Of a stretch of 50,801 nt of DNA, positions 35,259 through 43,074 are shown piece after piece (positions within the stretch are counted from its first letter, which is position 1; each line of letters starts with the position of its first letter). Origin of the DNA: Desulfosporosinus sp. (GTDB lineage: Bacteria; Bacillota; Desulfitobacteriia; Desulfitobacteriales; Desulfitobacteriaceae); NCBI GenBank assembly GCA_031292055.1, contig JARLHV010000043.1, forward strand, positions 1-50,801, given 5' to 3'. Position numbers and translations under genes: made by a program. The notes beneath the pieces were generated by a model. It was not told the DNA's origin, did not search any database, and saw nothing but the letters and a program-made list of their open reading frames with translations.

Positions 35259-36962
35259 TTAAGCCTCAATAAGTCCTAACTCCAGAGCAAGTCTATTTTG
35301 TTCCTCGATCCACTGGATTGCGGTCTTCATAGCTGATGTCATTCGCTGAGACATAAAAACGACCTTTCCTTCTGGACTTTCTTGAGTTCGCCCCACCCTG
35401 CCCGCCATTTGCACCAAGGCGCGCTCATCAAAAACCGCATGGTCTGCAGCAAGAACTACTACTTGGATCCGAGCTAACGTGATACCGCGCTCTAAAATAG
35501 TCGTGCTAACAAAAAGATCAAATTCACTCTGCCGCAACCGCTCAAGCTTAGGGGCACGCCCTGGATCTGAGCTGTAGCTACCGTCAATGCGCCAATCTGG
35601 AAATCGTCGTTGCAAGCATTTGATCCAGGGGGCAATCCAGGAGATCTTGGGAACGAAGAGCAACACAGGTCCTTGTCCCCTTAATGTTTCGATCTGAGCT
35701 GCCCAGACGCCTTCCTCGTTTGGCTCTGGAGAATGCCGTATTTTCTCCCAAATCGGAACTGGCAAAGAGGTACGATGGTGCCGAGCTGGAAGTCGAATGA
35801 GCCGCATCTCGCCTTGATGAACTGCCTTTAACCCGGTCGGGGAAGGAGTTGCCGTCAAGTAGAGTATTTTACCATTTGGGCGCAAAGCATGCTTCAATCC
35901 CCATTCCAAAGCGCGACTACCATGATAGGGAAAGGCATCCATCTCATCCATGAAAACCACATCAAACGCCCGCCAAAATCTTAATACTTGGTGCGTCGTA
36001 GCCAGCACCATTCCTCCACTTCGAAATTTAACTGGGCTTGTCCCGGTCAACACTTGCAACGGATAATCCGGAAAGTCCCGCTCAAGCCTCGGTACGACGT
36101 CATTAATGACATCTTGACGCGGCGCAGCAAAAAGTACAGATTTCCCCCGCTCAAGAGCCCAAGCGGCAGATGGAAAACACACCTCAGTTTTTCCGGCTCC
36201 ACACGCAGCCCAGAGGAGTGCTGTTGCTGCAGAGGCGTCTTGAATAAATTCCAGCACTTGTTCACTGGCTAAACGTTGTGCCTCTGTTAAGACCCAGTGA
36301 GGCCGAAATAGAACCTCAGACGGACCGTCCAAAAGTGAACACTGATCTCGAAACAGAACCTCCAGCGATGTGCTTGATCCGATACTCCCACAACTTTGAC
36401 AAGTTGCGGCCATTCCGTAAAGACTGGGCCATTCTTCCACATCCCTTTCCCCACAACGTTGACACTGCCAACCGCTGCCGTGCGGCTTCACCGCTGGAAT
36501 CCACTGCGCACTGCCCTGTTCCACGCTGGAATGGGCTAGTTTTATAATTTCCTCAGCTTCAATCTTGAGTTCTCTGGCCAGACCACGAAGATCAGCGCAC
36601 GACAGTTGCCTTCCTTTGACTAAGCGACTGAAGGCCTGCCCAACCTCCTGCGCTCGCTCGTCACCCTGTTGATCTTGGCCGCTCCCTGAAGTTGGATCAA
36701 GGTCTTGCCAAGTAAACTCTTGCAGGTCCCAACCTAACTCTTTGCCTATTTTAAGAACTTGCTGTTTTGTATCCTTCGCTTTAGACCGTTTGAACCAAAA
36801 AGCAAAGCGCTCTTGCTGCAGCCGCTTTTGAACAACCTGAATATTTGCCAAAGAGAGGGGCGCCCTCAAAAAACTGATCACGCCGGAATCCAGCTTGTCC
36901 ATCATCCCAGCGGGATAAAAACTGACCTTACCGTTTTCTTTTAACGTCAAGAAAAAGCGCAT
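35259..36962 (-). CDS. comFA: ComFA-type DEAD/DEAH helicase
   Basis: ComFA is the cytoplasmic ATP-dependent motor/helicase for DNA uptake. A zinc finger at about residues 168-192 (CQRCGE and CQSCGS) is followed by the helicase core: Walker A AACGAGKTEV near 250, motif II DEMDAF, motif III TATPSP, motif VI QMAGRVGRTQ. The 567-aa length includes an N-terminal region of about 160 residues that is poorly conserved. ATG 36962 follows GGAGG. It is present with comFC; the rest of the competence apparatus is not in view. Confidence 0.93.
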   Translation of the reverse strand: MRFFLTLKENGKVSFYPAGMMDKLDSGVISFLRAPLSLANIQVVQKRLQQERFAFWFKRSKAKDTKQQVLKIGKELGWDLQEFTWQDLDPTSGSGQDQQGDERAQEVGQAFSRLVKGRQLSCADLRGLARELKIEAEEIIKLAHSSVEQGSAQWIPAVKPHGSGWQCQRCGERDVEEWPSLYGMAATCQSCGSIGSSTSLEVLFRDQCSLLDGPSEVLFRPHWVLTEAQRLASEQVLEFIQDASAATALLWAACGAGKTEVCFPSAAWALERGKSVLFAAPRQDVINDVVPRLERDFPDYPLQVLTGTSPVKFRSGGMVLATTHQVLRFWRAFDVVFMDEMDAFPYHGSRALEWGLKHALRPNGKILYLTATPSPTGLKAVHQGEMRLIRLPARHHRTSLPVPIWEKIRHSPEPNEEGVWAAQIETLRGQGPVLLFVPKISWIAPWIKCLQRRFPDWRIDGSYSSDPGRAPKLERLRQSEFDLFVSTTILERGITLARIQVVVLAADHAVFDERALVQMAGRVGRTQESPEGKVVFMSQRMTSAMKTAIQWIEEQNRLALELGLIEA

Positions 36963-37066
36963 AAGTACCTCCTCTCTTCCTGTTCACTCCTACTCAGCCG
37001 CTGAAAACGAACACTTCCCGGGGAAAGAAAAGGCCATACGCCCCCAGCAGACTTAGGGTTAGAAAA

Positions 37067-37101
37067 AGAGCCAGGAGGCTTGCTGTGTTGCTCCTAGCTC
37101 T
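37067..37101 (-). terminator. Terminator of fabZ
   Basis: The arms AGAGC(C)AGGAG/CTCCTAGCTCT pair around a 13-nt loop and are followed by TTTTTC on the minus strand, about 33 nt past the fabZ stop. Confidence 0.85.
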
Positions 37102-37133
37102 GCTGACTTGTCGTAAAGTTGTACCGATACCGA

Positions 37134-37574
37134 TCACTGAGCAGAGGTCATCCGCTCCAGGAAGAATTTAAGGGTGCCTTCAGCGGCCAGCTCTTCTCCA
37201 ACATAAGCTTTGCCTTGGGCAAAACCAAACGGTTTGCGCAGCTTCACTAACTCCACTTCCAAGCGAAGCTGATCTCCAGGAATGACTTGCCGCTTAAACT
37301 TGACATCATCTAAACCAGCAAATAACCCTACGTAACCGTGATATTCAGGTATCTTGAGGATGAGCACAGATCCAACTTGGGCCAGTGCTTCCATAATCAG
37401 AACCCCCGGCATAATAGGGTGACCTGGAAAATGACCCTGAAAGAACGGCTCATTGATCGAGACGTTCTTAATCCCTACCGCCCTTTTCCCTTCTTCTAGT
37501 TCTATGATACGATCTACCAGAAGAAAGGGATATCGATGCGGAATAATTGCCTGGATCTCTTGGCTTTGCAGCAC
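37134..37574 (-). CDS. fabZ: (3R)-hydroxyacyl-ACP dehydratase FabZ
   Basis: FabZ dehydrates 3-hydroxyacyl-ACP in fatty-acid elongation. The hotdog fold carries the catalytic His48 ([13 protein letters not shown]) and Glu62 (MEALAQ), both intact. 146 aa, the usual length. GTG 37574 follows AGGAGG by 8 nt. It is monocistronic and not with other fab genes, as in many Firmicutes. Confidence 0.97.
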   Translation of the reverse strand: MLQSQEIQAIIPHRYPFLLVDRIIELEEGKRAVGIKNVSINEPFFQGHFPGHPIMPGVLIMEALAQVGSVLILKIPEYHGYVGLFAGLDDVKFKRQVIPGDQLRLEVELVKLRKPFGFAQGKAYVGEELAAEGTLKFFLERMTSAQ

Positions 37575-37589
37575 TAAATCTCCTCCTTA

Positions 37590-37631
37590 GTTCGTGGTTC
37601 GTGGTTCGAAGTTCGAAGTCTGAGGTTCTAA
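37590..37631. repeat. Heptamer repeat array upstream of fabZ
   Basis: In 7-bp steps the sequence gives GTTCGTG, GTTCGTG, GTTCGAA, GTTCGAA, GTCTGAG, GTTCTAA. The same unit types occur in the array at 3351. It sits between the fabZ start and the divergent glycosyltransferase gene. Confidence 0.75.
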
Positions 37632-37765
37632 ATGAATACCAGTTATCGAAAATCGCGTCCTGCTTGCAGTCATGAACCAATTTATCTTATGATTAGAGTA
37701 TGAGTATTTTTCCTACTAGCAACTAGTATAACCAAGTTTAAGTCTGAAGGGAAGATAAGAACGTT

Positions 37766-38908
37766 GTGAAAAACTATAGAATTCTGCATATTATTGGTGG
37801 GGGGGAAATCGGCGGAGCCGAGCACCATGTGTTATCCCTACTTAAGGGTTTAGACCGAACTCGTTTTTACCCACAGCTTGTTTGCCTGACCCAAGGACCT
37901 TTTGCCGCCTTAGCCCGCGCAGCCGACATCCCCACTCAAACCTTCCCCATGCGCTACCCTCTTGACCTCGCTCCTCTTCCCGGCCTCATCCGCTGGGCCC
38001 GGCGACTAGGAATAAACCTTATTCACACCCACGGTTCCAGAGCCAATCTCCTGGGCCGCTTAGGCGCAAAATGGTTAGGCCTCCCCTGTTTGAGTACTGT
38101 CCATAGCTCTCTGGCCCACGATTATCTTTCCCCTTGGTCTGCCCATCTTGCTCTGGGTCTTGATCGTCTAACCCTCCCCTTGACGTCCGGAATTATCGCC
38201 GTATCCAACCATTTAGCGCAAGAGGTCACTGGCAGAGGTGGTCAAAACATCATAACAATTTATAATGGCCAATCTCCTCTTGCTTTTGATGATCCCGCTC
38301 ATGCCCGCCACCAGTTCCGTCAAGAATGGAAAATCCCAAGGGATGCTTTCGTGATTGGAACGATCGGCCGCCTCCATCCCACTAAGGGGCACACTTATTT
38401 GATTGAAGCTATAACCAAACTGCGTTTAAACTTTCCAAACCTTCACCTGTTGCTCATCGGTGATGGTCCCCTTCGCCAGGACCTGGAATCAAAGCTTAGA
38501 CATAACCTGGTTCCCTTTACCTTGACTGGCTACCTTCCCCACGCCTACGAAGCTCTTCCGGCCATGGACCTTTTTGTCCTACCTTCGGTCAGCGAAGGCA
38601 TGGGTTTAGTCCTGCTTGAAGCAATGCAAGCAGGAGTTCCTATTGTCGCTAATGCCGTCGGAGGGATTCCAGAACTCGTCCGCGCTGGAAAAGATGGTCT
38701 CCTTGTTCCTGTGGGCGATGTGACAGGGTTTGCCGAAGCGTGTGCGTCGATAGTTGAAAATCGAACCTTAGCAAAATCTCTTGTTCTCTCCGGCTATGAG
38801 CGCTGGCCATTGTTTTCTGTCGAACGAATGGTGAGCGAAACAGAACAAGTATACGCCTGCCTGCTTGATAAGATCACACCTATTCGAGGAACTCGCCGCA
38901 GCAAGTGA
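37766..38908 (+). CDS. GT4 family glycosyltransferase
   Basis: This is a retaining GT-B glycosyltransferase, with N-terminal acceptor domain starting RILHIIGGGEIGGAEHHVL and C-terminal donor-sugar domain. The latter has GTIGRLHPTKGHTYLI and the EX7E motif in SEGMGLVLLEAMQAG. It probably decorates a surface polysaccharide or lipid. 380 aa. The start GTG 37766 has only a moderately placed AAGGGAAG. It is one of two plus-strand genes and converges on the TagA-like gene with a 19-bp gap; codon choice is C-richer than the neighbours, possibly from transfer. Confidence 0.92.
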   Translation: MKNYRILHIIGGGEIGGAEHHVLSLLKGLDRTRFYPQLVCLTQGPFAALARAADIPTQTFPMRYPLDLAPLPGLIRWARRLGINLIHTHGSRANLLGRLGAKWLGLPCLSTVHSSLAHDYLSPWSAHLALGLDRLTLPLTSGIIAVSNHLAQEVTGRGGQNIITIYNGQSPLAFDDPAHARHQFRQEWKIPRDAFVIGTIGRLHPTKGHTYLIEAITKLRLNFPNLHLLLIGDGPLRQDLESKLRHNLVPFTLTGYLPHAYEALPAMDLFVLPSVSEGMGLVLLEAMQAGVPIVANAVGGIPELVRAGKDGLLVPVGDVTGFAEACASIVENRTLAKSLVLSGYERWPLFSVERMVSETEQVYACLLDKITPIRGTRRSK

Positions 38909-38927
38909 CAATGCTCATCCGCTTTTT

Positions 38928-39668
38928 TCAGGAGGTCTTCCCAAGGAATCTCTGCCCTAGTACTTTCAATACAAAACGTGGTAGTACGGCCTGGCGTTTC
39001 CAACGCCAAGGTTCTTTACACAAGCGATAGAGCCATTCCAGTTGAAGTTTTCGGATGCGTTTCGGTGCGCGTATCACAGTCCCCGCCAGGGCATCAAAAC
39101 TCCCCCCTACCCCGATACTCACGCTTGCCAAGCCAGGATGCTCCGCAATCCAATATTCCTGACGAGGCGCACCCAAACCAACAAGCAGGATATCGGGTTG
39201 AAAACGGCGGATTTGTTCTAGTACCTGAGGTTCTTCTTCTGAGTTAAAGTAACCATGCCAAGCTTTACACACTATTTCGGGGTAGTCACTGCAAACCTGA
39301 TTTGCCGCCTGTTGGGCTACACCTGGTTTCCCCCCCAGGAAGAAAAACCGCCATTTCCCTGCATGGGCTATCGGAAACAACGCTTGGACCAGATCAACCC
39401 CGGTCACCCGTTCGTGAACCGGGCTTCCTAACTGCCGAGCAGCCCATACTACCCCAATTCCATCCGCCGTTACTACTTCCGCGGAATTAATAAGCTGCTT
39501 TAGTCGTTGATCCCGACCTGATACATAGATCATTTCAGGATTAGCGGTGACCACGCGTATTGGAACCCGGGTTTCTACCGCTCGACGGATCTGTTCCGCT
39601 GTCTCTTGCATGGAATAGCGATCAACGGTAATTCCTAGAATAGTGACCCTCTTTAATCCTAAAAGCAT
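38928..39668 (-). CDS. WecB/TagA/CpsF glycosyltransferase
   Basis: This is a GT26 family enzyme; TagA adds ManNAc to the lipid-linked GlcNAc in wall teichoic acid linkage synthesis. Motifs include RVVTANPEMIYV, TADGIGVVWAARQLG (donor binding, catalytic Asp) and LLVGLGAPRQEYWI. I choose ATG 39668, overlapping the mbl stop by 10 bp, giving 246 aa. The longer frame to 39707 lies inside mbl. The acceptor is unknown; membership in teichoic or secondary cell-wall polymer synthesis is inferred. Confidence 0.9.
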   Translation of the reverse strand: MLLGLKRVTILGITVDRYSMQETAEQIRRAVETRVPIRVVTANPEMIYVSGRDQRLKQLINSAEVVTADGIGVVWAARQLGSPVHERVTGVDLVQALFPIAHAGKWRFFFLGGKPGVAQQAANQVCSDYPEIVCKAWHGYFNSEEEPQVLEQIRRFQPDILLVGLGAPRQEYWIAEHPGLASVSIGVGGSFDALAGTVIRAPKRIRKLQLEWLYRLCKEPWRWKRQAVLPRFVLKVLGQRFLGKTS

Positions 39669-40642
39669 CCATCTAACACCTTGCCCGTACCTAAGGCTAC
39701 ACAACAAATCGGATCCTCCGCCAAACTGACCGGTAATCCCGTCTCCCGGGACAAACGCTTATCAAATCCGTACATTAAGGAACCTCCCCCAGTCATAATA
39801 ATCCCTTTGTCGAGAATATCCGAGGCTAATTCCGGAGGGGTACGTTCCAAAACTTCCTTAACTCCAGCGACAATCGCTTCAATGGATTCCTCAAGGGCCA
39901 CAAAACACTCTTGAGAATTCACTTTGACTGTCTTGGGTAAACCTGTAATCAGATCCCTTCCCCGTACATCAAGACCCGCAGCTGGGCGGCCCTCTGCTAT
40001 GGCTGAACCAACTGCCATTTTAATTTCTTCAGCGGTACGTTCTCCTATCATAAGATTATGTTCACGGCGAATATGCCGAGTAATAGCTTCATCAAATTTA
40101 TCCCCGCCAACCCGAAGACTGCGTTTTGCCACTATGCCATTAAGCGACAGCACTGCAATATCCGTTGTGCCTCCCCCAATATCTACAACCATACTTCCTG
40201 TTGCTCCAAAAATATCCAAGCCAGCTCCCAATGCTGCCGCATACGGCTCTTCAACCACTTTTACATCCTTGGCTCCAGCCTGATAGGCCGCCTGCTTGAC
40301 CGCCCGTTGTTCTACTTCTGTTACTCCTGATGGAATGCAAACGACAATACGCGTTCTGAAAAAGGGCCAACGCTTAGCGCCTGCTTTCTCCAAAAAGTAC
40401 TTCAGCATTAGTTCCGTGGTCTGATAATCAGCGATCACTCCATCACGCATCGGGCGCACAGCGACAATATTACCCGGTGTTCGGCCGATCATTAACCGTG
40501 CCTCTTCTCCTACTGCAATTCGTTTATTCGTATTGCGGTCAATGGCTATTACAGAAGGCTCATGTAACACAATCCCTTTTCCTTTTGCATAGACTAAAAC
40601 ACTCGCTGTTCCCAAATCTATTCCCAAATCTATTCCCAACAT
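39659..40642 (-). CDS. mbl: MreB-like actin Mbl
   Basis: Bacterial actin that guides lateral cell-wall synthesis. The phosphate-1 loop is GIDLGTASVLVY, phosphate-2 VDIGGGTTDIAVLSL, and the adenosine motif IIMTGGGSLMYG. I use ATG 40642, with AAAGGGG 11 nt upstream, giving 327 aa beginning MLGIDLGIDLGT, which aligns end to end with Mbl (B. subtilis MFARDIGIDLGT). Position downstream of spoIIID is as in B. subtilis, so Mbl is preferred to MreB. A weak terminator separates the two. Confidence 0.9.
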   Translation of the reverse strand: MLGIDLGIDLGTASVLVYAKGKGIVLHEPSVIAIDRNTNKRIAVGEEARLMIGRTPGNIVAVRPMRDGVIADYQTTELMLKYFLEKAGAKRWPFFRTRIVVCIPSGVTEVEQRAVKQAAYQAGAKDVKVVEEPYAAALGAGLDIFGATGSMVVDIGGGTTDIAVLSLNGIVAKRSLRVGGDKFDEAITRHIRREHNLMIGERTAEEIKMAVGSAIAEGRPAAGLDVRGRDLITGLPKTVKVNSQECFVALEESIEAIVAGVKEVLERTPPELASDILDKGIIMTGGGSLMYGFDKRLSRETGLPVSLAEDPICCVALGTGKVLDGCF

Positions 40643-40702
40643 CGGCGGAGATACCCCTTTCATCATCAATAGCTTGTCCACTTCAAATTGAATCTATTAA
40701 CA

Positions 40703-40737
40703 AATAGCACAATCTCCCTCACGGGAGATTCGCTATT
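40703..40737 (-). terminator. Hairpin between spoIIID and mbl
   Basis: AATAGC plus AATCTCCC pair with GGGAGATT plus GCTATT around a TCAC loop, with small internal bulges; TTTGTTAA follows on the minus strand. It probably terminates spoIIID transcription partly or fully, so mbl would need its own promoter or readthrough. Confidence 0.7.
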
Positions 40738-40848
40738 AATAGTTTAGTACTCAAAGTCATTCGTGATAAGATTGCTAATCCCTTTCTGCATTTTGATTTT
40801 TTACGCATTCTTCTACAAATTTTTTAAGAATTTGTTCTAACCTTGCTT

Positions 40849-41097
40849 CTAATTTTCCTGGTATTTTCTCCTGGTCGCCTCGCCCCCCCGAATATGCCGT
40901 TCTGCCTTGTTGGTTTCAAGTATATGCTTTACTTCCATGGACAACTTCTCATTTACCAAGGGTAGTCGCTCGGTCACATCTTTATGCACTGTCGATTTTG
41001 ATACACCGAAAACATCGGCCGTTTGCCTCACCGTGGCACTCGATTCCAATATGTAAGTCCCAATATCGAGCACCCGTTTGCGTATATATTCTTGCAC
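40849..41097 (-). CDS. spoIIID: Sporulation transcription factor SpoIIID
   Basis: SpoIIID is a small DNA-binding regulator that tunes the sigma-E regulon and helps switch on sigK in the mother cell. The helix-turn-helix reads TVRQTADVFGVSKSTVHKDVTERLP, split here as TVRQTADVFG and VSKSTVHKD, and the basic tail HIRGGEATRRKYQEN is family-typical. GTG 41097 has AAGGAGG 7 nt upstream, giving 82 aa starting (M)QEYIRKRVLDIG; the frame to 41160 is an artefact. Genes around it (spoIIQ-like, mbl) match the B. subtilis arrangement. Confidence 0.97.
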   Translation of the reverse strand: MQEYIRKRVLDIGTYILESSATVRQTADVFGVSKSTVHKDVTERLPLVNEKLSMEVKHILETNKAERHIRGGEATRRKYQEN

Positions 41098-41149
41098 ACA
41101 GAGCCCTCCTTCGTCCACAAGCATATTACATTTATATGCATGCTCAATT

Positions 41150-41175
41150 AAAAAAGACATCCATAAAAGGATGTC
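41150..41175 (-). terminator. Terminator after spoIIQ-like gene
   Basis: Perfect GACATCC/GGATGTC arms with loop TTTTAT are followed by TTTTTT on the minus strand, upstream of spoIIID. It separates forespore from mother-cell genes. Confidence 0.85.
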
Positions 41176-41230
41176 CTCTGTTGGTAAATACTGTGTTGTT
41201 TATGCCTAATGGCAAACTCCCGACTTGCTG

Positions 41231-41908
41231 CTATACTTTTTGCGCTTGATTGTTATGCCATACTTCGTAATGAAGTTGGGGTCGCTCCCTTTCTCCGTCA
41301 GCTCCAGGCTGAAATCCGATCTGTCCGAGAGCCCCTTGAGTCACTACTGTCTCACCAGCCTGGACACGAAGATTATCCAGCCCCCCGTAAGTAACGATCC
41401 AGCCCTCGCCACAGTCTAGAGTCACGCTCTGCCCCAGAATAGGATCTCGTCCTATAGCGACAACTTTTCCCCCCTGTGTTGCTCGGATCATTGTTCCTTC
41501 CGGTTCAGCGTAATCTGTGCCCGCATGAAACAGATACTCTTCCAAGGACTGCGAATAATAATTTCCAACCTTGCGTAAGATTCTACCTTGAACAGGACTC
41601 GGGAAATCCTTGCTCGATAGGATCTTTGGCGTTGACTGCCCTGGAGCGCTTTGCTTAGCATCCGCACCCCCGCGTTCTTCGCTCTGAGTTCGACTTACTA
41701 TGTCTGCCCTTTTGCCATCGGTTCCCTGTACTACAGGTCCTCGAGTGGAGACAGCTAAGGCATTCTCTTTGGTTATCTTTGGTACACTCTTTTGGGCTGC
41801 TTGTGCTATGGAACTCTGATATTGGGTATAAAAAATCAGACCTCCCACTAACACTATGCTTCCCCATACCAGAATCCAGCTTTTAGACAACGATTGCCAA
41901 CGGATCAT
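41231..41908 (-). CDS. spoIIQ: SpoIIQ-like LytM-fold protein, degenerate active site
   Basis: SpoIIQ is a forespore membrane protein whose extracellular LytM domain pairs with mother-cell SpoIIIAH during engulfment. There is one N-terminal membrane segment (about 12-28), a low-complexity linker (30-110) and a LytM domain (about 120-220). The zinc ligands H128, D132 and H213 remain, but the two catalytic His positions are Gly176 (YGG in place of YGH) and Gln211 (QLH for HLH). Identity as spoIIQ rests on the position between spoIID and spoIIID. 225 aa. ATG 41908 with GAGGTG upstream. Confidence 0.85.
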   Translation of the reverse strand: MIRWQSLSKSWILVWGSIVLVGGLIFYTQYQSSIAQAAQKSVPKITKENALAVSTRGPVVQGTDGKRADIVSRTQSEERGGADAKQSAPGQSTPKILSSKDFPSPVQGRILRKVGNYYSQSLEEYLFHAGTDYAEPEGTMIRATQGGKVVAIGRDPILGQSVTLDCGEGWIVTYGGLDNLRVQAGETVVTQGALGQIGFQPGADGERERPQLHYEVWHNNQAQKV

Positions 41909-41927
41909 TTAACTCACCTCTAAAGCT

Positions 41928-41956
41928 AGCTTTGCCGAACCCCGCTATTTTTAGAC
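41928..41956 (-). promoter_or_regulatory. Sigma-F-like promoter of spoIIQ-like gene
   Basis: GTCTA (41956-41952), 15 bp, then GGCAAAGCT (41936-41928) match most of the sigma-F consensus GYATA-N15-GGNNANANT, with one mismatch in each element. A start near 41921 would give a very short leader. In B. subtilis spoIIQ is sigma-F controlled. Confidence 0.45.
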
Positions 41957-41993
41957 GCGCTTGATGTCAATTTCAATGATTATCGCCTCTTCT

Positions 41994-42938
41994 TCATTTT
42001 GGAATAGATCCTAACGCCATGAGCTGTGTTCCAGGATAAAAGTGAGCCAAAATACCCTCTGCTTTTTGATTCTTTTTGGCCAGATCGTTAGCTCCCCATT
42101 GTGACATTCCTACAGCATGCCCATTACCATAGGTCGTAAGTGTGAGGCTCTCCGGTTGGACAACCGCTTCAATATCCGTCGAGGGAAGTCCCAGTAAAAT
42201 GCGAAGTTGGGTTCCTGAATACACTTTACCCAGCACTCGCACGCTCTTTGCTCTTCCTACAGCAGTTCGAGCTATAACTTGAAAATCCTCTCCTCTTAGA
42301 GAACGTGAGGATGCCTTGATTCCTAATTTCTTATAAAGTTCGCTGGGTGTATATTTGAAGTGCTTAACATAGCGTAGAGGGTTATCTTCACCCGAGCTGA
42401 CATTTTGCAGATAAGATCGCGGTGAACTCCACACGTCATCTGAGCGCTCAGTCGGTTTTCTGCCACTACTGCTATGGTAAAAAGCCTCGATATATTCTCC
42501 ATTGTCCACAAGGACCATGCCGCGTGTTCCTTGCACTGCCTTTTGGACTCGACTCCGATACCTCCAGTAATTAAGCCATCCCCATTTTTCTCTCATTTGG
42601 GCCTCAGACAACCAAGCTTGAGTTTGCACTGTGGTATCCACATCATAATTCACCTCGAGCAATTTGTTTTGACTTAACCTTCTTGCCGCATAGGTCCGGG
42701 CTGCAATAGCCTGAGCTTTTAACGCTTCCACCTCAAACTCAGCAGGCATCTCTGCCGCTACAACTCCTATGAGATAATCCTCAAGTTGGAACTTCTGGAC
42801 TCCTCCATTGGCCAACAAAACCCGGATTTGCACATCATCTGGTCTGACCTTCTCTTTTTGCCAGCGCAAGATGCTCCATGGAATAACTAAAATAATACAA
42901 AGTGCTAACGCTATGAGCCATACCCATTCTTTTTTCAT
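41994..42938 (-). CDS. spoIID: Stage II sporulation protein D
   Basis: SpoIID is a lytic transglycosylase of the engulfment machinery in the mother cell. An N-terminal anchor (about 5-25) precedes the SpoIID domain, in which the catalytic Glu lies at residue 63 in VVAAEMPAEFEVEALKAQAI and the GHAVGMSQWGANDLAKK motif is near the end. 314 aa, normal length. ATG 42938 follows GCAGGAGGG. It has a sigma-E-like promoter of its own and lies between murA and spoIIQ, as in Bacillus. Confidence 0.96.
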   Translation of the reverse strand: MKKEWVWLIALALCIILVIPWSILRWQKEKVRPDDVQIRVLLANGGVQKFQLEDYLIGVVAAEMPAEFEVEALKAQAIAARTYAARRLSQNKLLEVNYDVDTTVQTQAWLSEAQMREKWGWLNYWRYRSRVQKAVQGTRGMVLVDNGEYIEAFYHSSSGRKPTERSDDVWSSPRSYLQNVSSGEDNPLRYVKHFKYTPSELYKKLGIKASSRSLRGEDFQVIARTAVGRAKSVRVLGKVYSGTQLRILLGLPSTDIEAVVQPESLTLTTYGNGHAVGMSQWGANDLAKKNQKAEGILAHFYPGTQLMALGSIPK

Positions 42939-42970
42939 GAATTCCCTCCTGCGGTACAGGCTTTTGTTTA

Positions 42971-43000
42971 AATCTATGCGCTAAAGCGTTAGAATATGGC
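42971..43000 (-). promoter_or_regulatory. Sigma-E-like promoter of spoIID
   Basis: GCCATATT (43000-42993), 14 bp, then CATAGATT (42978-42971) match the mother-cell sigma-E pattern (GTCATATT-N14-CATACAAT) closely. The start codon is 33 bp below the -10, and spoIID is a classic sigma-E gene. Confidence 0.7.
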
Positions 43001-43012
43001 TGACAAAGGAAC

Positions 43013-43051
43013 AAAAAAACGAGGAGTCAATATACGACTCCTCGTTTTTTT
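43013..43051. terminator. Bidirectional terminator of murA
   Basis: An almost perfect AAAAAAACGAGGAGTC stem with its complement, loop AATATAC, T-runs on both strands. It stops murA transcription 24 nt after its stop and isolates the spoIID promoter. Confidence 0.9.
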
Positions 43052-43074
43052 GTTATTCAGTAACTTCCGCTTAC

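Noticed and set aside
40601..40642. Tandem 12-bp duplication giving IDLGIDLG at the Mbl N-terminus
   Set aside because: With ATG 40642 as start, MLGIDLGIDLGT aligns residue for residue with B. subtilis MFARDIGIDLGT, so nothing has been inserted; the DNA repetition is probably coincidental convergence.
41098..41150. Sigma-E promoter for spoIIID
   Set aside because: A CATATAAA resembles the -10 element, but no acceptable -35 lies 13-15 bp upstream.
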